From [Eubacterium] cellulosolvens LD2006 (GTDB taxonomy: Bacteria; Bacillota; Clostridia; Lachnospirales; Lachnospiraceae), in NCBI RefSeq assembly GCF_000621585.1, contig NZ_JHXY01000005.1:1-64000 (forward strand): a DNA stretch of 64,000 nt. Reading direction: 5' to 3'. A program made the position numbers and the translations under genes. The notes under the pieces are model-generated. The model was given only the letters and a program-made list of their open reading frames with translations. It searched no databases and was not told where the DNA came from. This document shows, one piece after another, positions 62,130-64,000 of the stretch. Numbering within the stretch: the first letter of the stretch is position 1; every line of letters begins with the position of its first letter.

Positions 62130-64000
62130 TCAGCGCGGCACCTCAACCATGATGTAGGCCTCTACCTGATCGCCCTCACTGATCTCATTGAATCCTTCGA
62201 ATACAAGACCGCACTCATATCCGAGTTTTACTTCCTTGACATCGTCCTTGAATCTCTTCAGGCTGGCAAGCGGTCCCTCGAAGATCTGTTTTCCGTCACG
62301 GGTGATGCGAACCTTGCATCCTCTCTGGATAGATCCGTCAAGCACCATACTTCCGGCGATTGTTCCGATACCGGACGCCTTGAAGAGCTGACGCACCTCC
62401 GCATGTCCTGTGACTTTCTCCTCGTAGATCGGCTCGAGCATACCCTTCATCGCGTTCTCGATGTCCTCGATCGCCTGGTAAATGACTCTGTAGAGACGGA
62501 TGTCGATCTTCTCCTCGTCGGCCAGGGACTTCGCCGTCTGATCCGGACGAACGTTGAAACCGATGACGATCGCGTTCGATGCTGCCGCAAGTGTAACATC
62601 GGACTCATTGATGGCACCTACGCCGCTGTGGATGATCCGGATGATAACTTCTTCGTTGGAGAGCTTAAGCAGGGACTGCTTCAGAGCCTCTACGGAACCC
62701 TGTACGTCGGCCTTTACGACGAGCTCGAGCTCTTTGACAGAACCATCCTGAATCTGACCGAACAGAGCGTCCAGAGACATTCTGGACTTGGTCTCCTCGA
62801 GGAGCTGATTCTTGTGCTCTGTGACATAGGTAGCCGCAAAGTTCTTTGCCTCTTTATCTGTCTCCATAGCCACAAGGATCTCTCCGGCATCCGGCACTCC
62901 GTCCAGACCCTGAATCTCGATCGGTGTGGAAGGACCTGCCTCTTTGACTCTTCTTCCGGTCTCGTCTGTCATCGCGCGGACTTTACCGGAGGTCGGACCG
63001 CAGGCGATGTAATCGCCGACATGGAGCGTTCCCTTCTGAACGAGAAGGTTCGCAACCGGTCCCTTACCCTTATCCAGCTTTGCCTCGAGGACAAGTCCGC
63101 GGGCAAGTCTGTCCGGGTTTGCCTTCAGCTCGAGGATCTCTGCAGTAAGAAGGATGGTCTCCAGAAGGTCGTCGATACCTGTCTGTGCCTTTGCGGAGAC
63201 AGGAACCATCTCTGTGCTGCCGCCCCAGTCGGAAGCGATCAGGCCGTACTCTGTGAGCTCCTGTTTTACCCTGTCGATGTTCGCGCCCGGCTTGTCCACC
63301 TTGTTGATGGCAACGATGATCTCAACGCCTGCGGCTTTCGCATGGTTGATCGCCTCGATCGTCTGCGGCATAACGCCGTCGTCCGCTGCCACGACAAGAA
63401 CAGCGATATCTGTGGAATTCGCACCACGCATACGCATGGCCGTGAACGCCTCGTGTCCCGGTGTATCGAGGAATGTGATTCTCTTTCCGTCGACTTTTAC
63501 TCCGTAAGCACCGATGTTCTGTGTGATACCGCCGGCCTCTTTTGCCGTTACGTGCGCGTTACGGATCGCGTCCAGAAGGGATGTCTTACCATGGTCTACA
63601 TGACCCATGACGCAGACAACCGGCGGACGGGATACCATTGTGCTCTCGTCCTCTTCCTCCTCTTTGAGCATCTCGGCGATGACGTCGATCTTCTCCTCGT
63701 GATCGCAGAGGATCTCGTAAGTGATGGCGATCTCTTCTGCCTTCTCGTAGTCCACTTCCTGGTTTACGGTGAACATCTCGCCCTTCATGAAGAGATCCTT
63801 TACGATGACAGACGGCTGCATCTTCATCTTCTCGGCGAGCTCTTTGATGGTGAGTTTATCCGGGATCTTGATCTCGGTTACTTTCTCTTCCTTCTTCTCT
63901 TCCTTCTTGTGAACCGGTTTCTGAAGAGCCTTCGGAACAAGTCTTCTGTTATTTCTGTTCGGACCGTGTCCGTTGTTGCGTCCGTCCTGGAATTTGTTGG
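62130..64000 (-). CDS. infB: Translation initiation factor IF-2, 5' part outside the window
   Basis: GTPase that brings initiator tRNA to the 30S subunit. The window holds the C-terminal part of at least 620 residues. The frame stays open through the right edge (Lys/Glu-rich, then Asn/Arg/Gly-rich) upstream of the internal [16 protein letters not shown], which belongs to the IF2 N-domain and is not the true start. G motifs are GHVDHGKTS (G1), DTPGHEAF (G3) and NKVDK (G4). The C-terminal domains end with [15 protein letters not shown]. Confidence 0.95.
   Translation of the reverse strand, partial: NKFQDGRNNGHGPNRNNRRLVPKALQKPVHKKEEKKEEKVTEIKIPDKLTIKELAEKMKMQPSVIVKDLFMKGEMFTVNQEVDYEKAEEIAITYEILCDHEEKIDVIAEMLKEEEEDESTMVSRPPVVCVMGHVDHGKTSLLDAIRNAHVTAKEAGGITQNIGAYGVKVDGKRITFLDTPGHEAFTAMRMRGANSTDIAVLVVAADDGVMPQTIEAINHAKAAGVEIIVAINKVDKPGANIDRVKQELTEYGLIASDWGGSTEMVPVSAKAQTGIDDLLETILLTAEILELKANPDRLARGLVLEAKLDKGKGPVANLLVQKGTLHVGDYIACGPTSGKVRAMTDETGRRVKEAGPSTPIEIQGLDGVPDAGEILVAMETDKEAKNFAATYVTEHKNQLLEETKSRMSLDALFGQIQDGSVKELELVVKADVQGSVEALKQSLLKLSNEEVIIRIIHSGVGAINESDVTLAAASNAIVIGFNVRPDQTAKSLADEEKIDIRLYRVIYQAIEDIENAMKGMLEPIYEEKVTGHAEVRQLFKASGIGTIAGSMVLDGSIQRGCKVRITRDGKQIFEGPLASLKRFKDDVKEVKLGYECGLVFEGFNEISEGDQVEAYIMVEVPR

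Overview
The window reads as chromosome from a gut-type Clostridia bacterium, most likely Lachnospiraceae. The reasons are moderate GC, a SCIFF peptide with its radical-SAM maturase beside secDF, HemZ, SpoVB-like and YerC families, indolepyruvate:ferredoxin oxidoreductase, and a CoA-transferase of the butyryl-CoA:acetate type. Nearly every gene is on the minus strand. Exceptions are a TnpB element (17813-19063), vanY-rlmI (40187-42654) and an EamA transporter (54819-55757). Species was not determined.

Layout. 0.3-4 kb: dusB, a DUF6145-like gene, birA and an ornithine carbamoyltransferase. 4.1-6.4 kb: an AT-richer three-gene operon (XRE regulator, AAA ATPase, TOPRIM protein) that looks like an OLD/PARIS-type defence module, with its own promoter and two 20-bp near-palindromic direct repeats. 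6.6-16 kb: a secreted cell-wall hydrolase, an rRNA methyltransferase, pfkA, dnaE, cvfB, an acyl-ACP thioesterase and a small DUF4160 gene pair. 16.5-19.2 kb: tRNA-Gln, a CPBP protease and a TnpB element with a probable omega RNA. 19.3-35 kb: housekeeping genes (HAD phosphatase, argS, secreted M3-like peptidase, aspS, hisS, HD-GYP, hemZ, MBL hydrolase, relA, apt, recJ). 35.7-39.9 kb: secDF, scfB and scfA. 40-44 kb: vanY, rlmI and the CoA-transferase. 44-50 kb: a zinc-ribbon membrane protein, iorAB and an acyl-CoA ligase. 50-58 kb: small surface proteins, a lipid-flippase-like protein, ung, hisF-hisH, EamA and a secreted beta-helix protein. 58-64 kb: yerC, then the translation operon infB-rbfA-nrnA-truB-ribF, with infB running off the window.

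Working together: scfA makes a six-cysteine peptide, ScfB probably installs thioethers, and the linked SecDF fits with export. IorAB and the CoA ligase, perhaps with the CoA-transferase, suggest conversion of aryl-pyruvates to aryl-acetyl-CoA and energy recovery. The XRE-ATPase-TOPRIM operon is the best accessory-system candidate.

Two dispersed, structured intergenic repeat families stand out. Family I has about 177-bp full copies at 16298 and 23758 plus fragments. It carries three hairpins, and its 20-bp terminal hairpin abuts the U-tract of a minus-strand terminator. Family II has about 210-bp copies at 35405 and 57956. Their ends are nearly identical and the cores have the same length (174 and 172 bp), while inner helices at matching offsets are built from different bases. 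That is what a conserved RNA or folded DNA structure would give.
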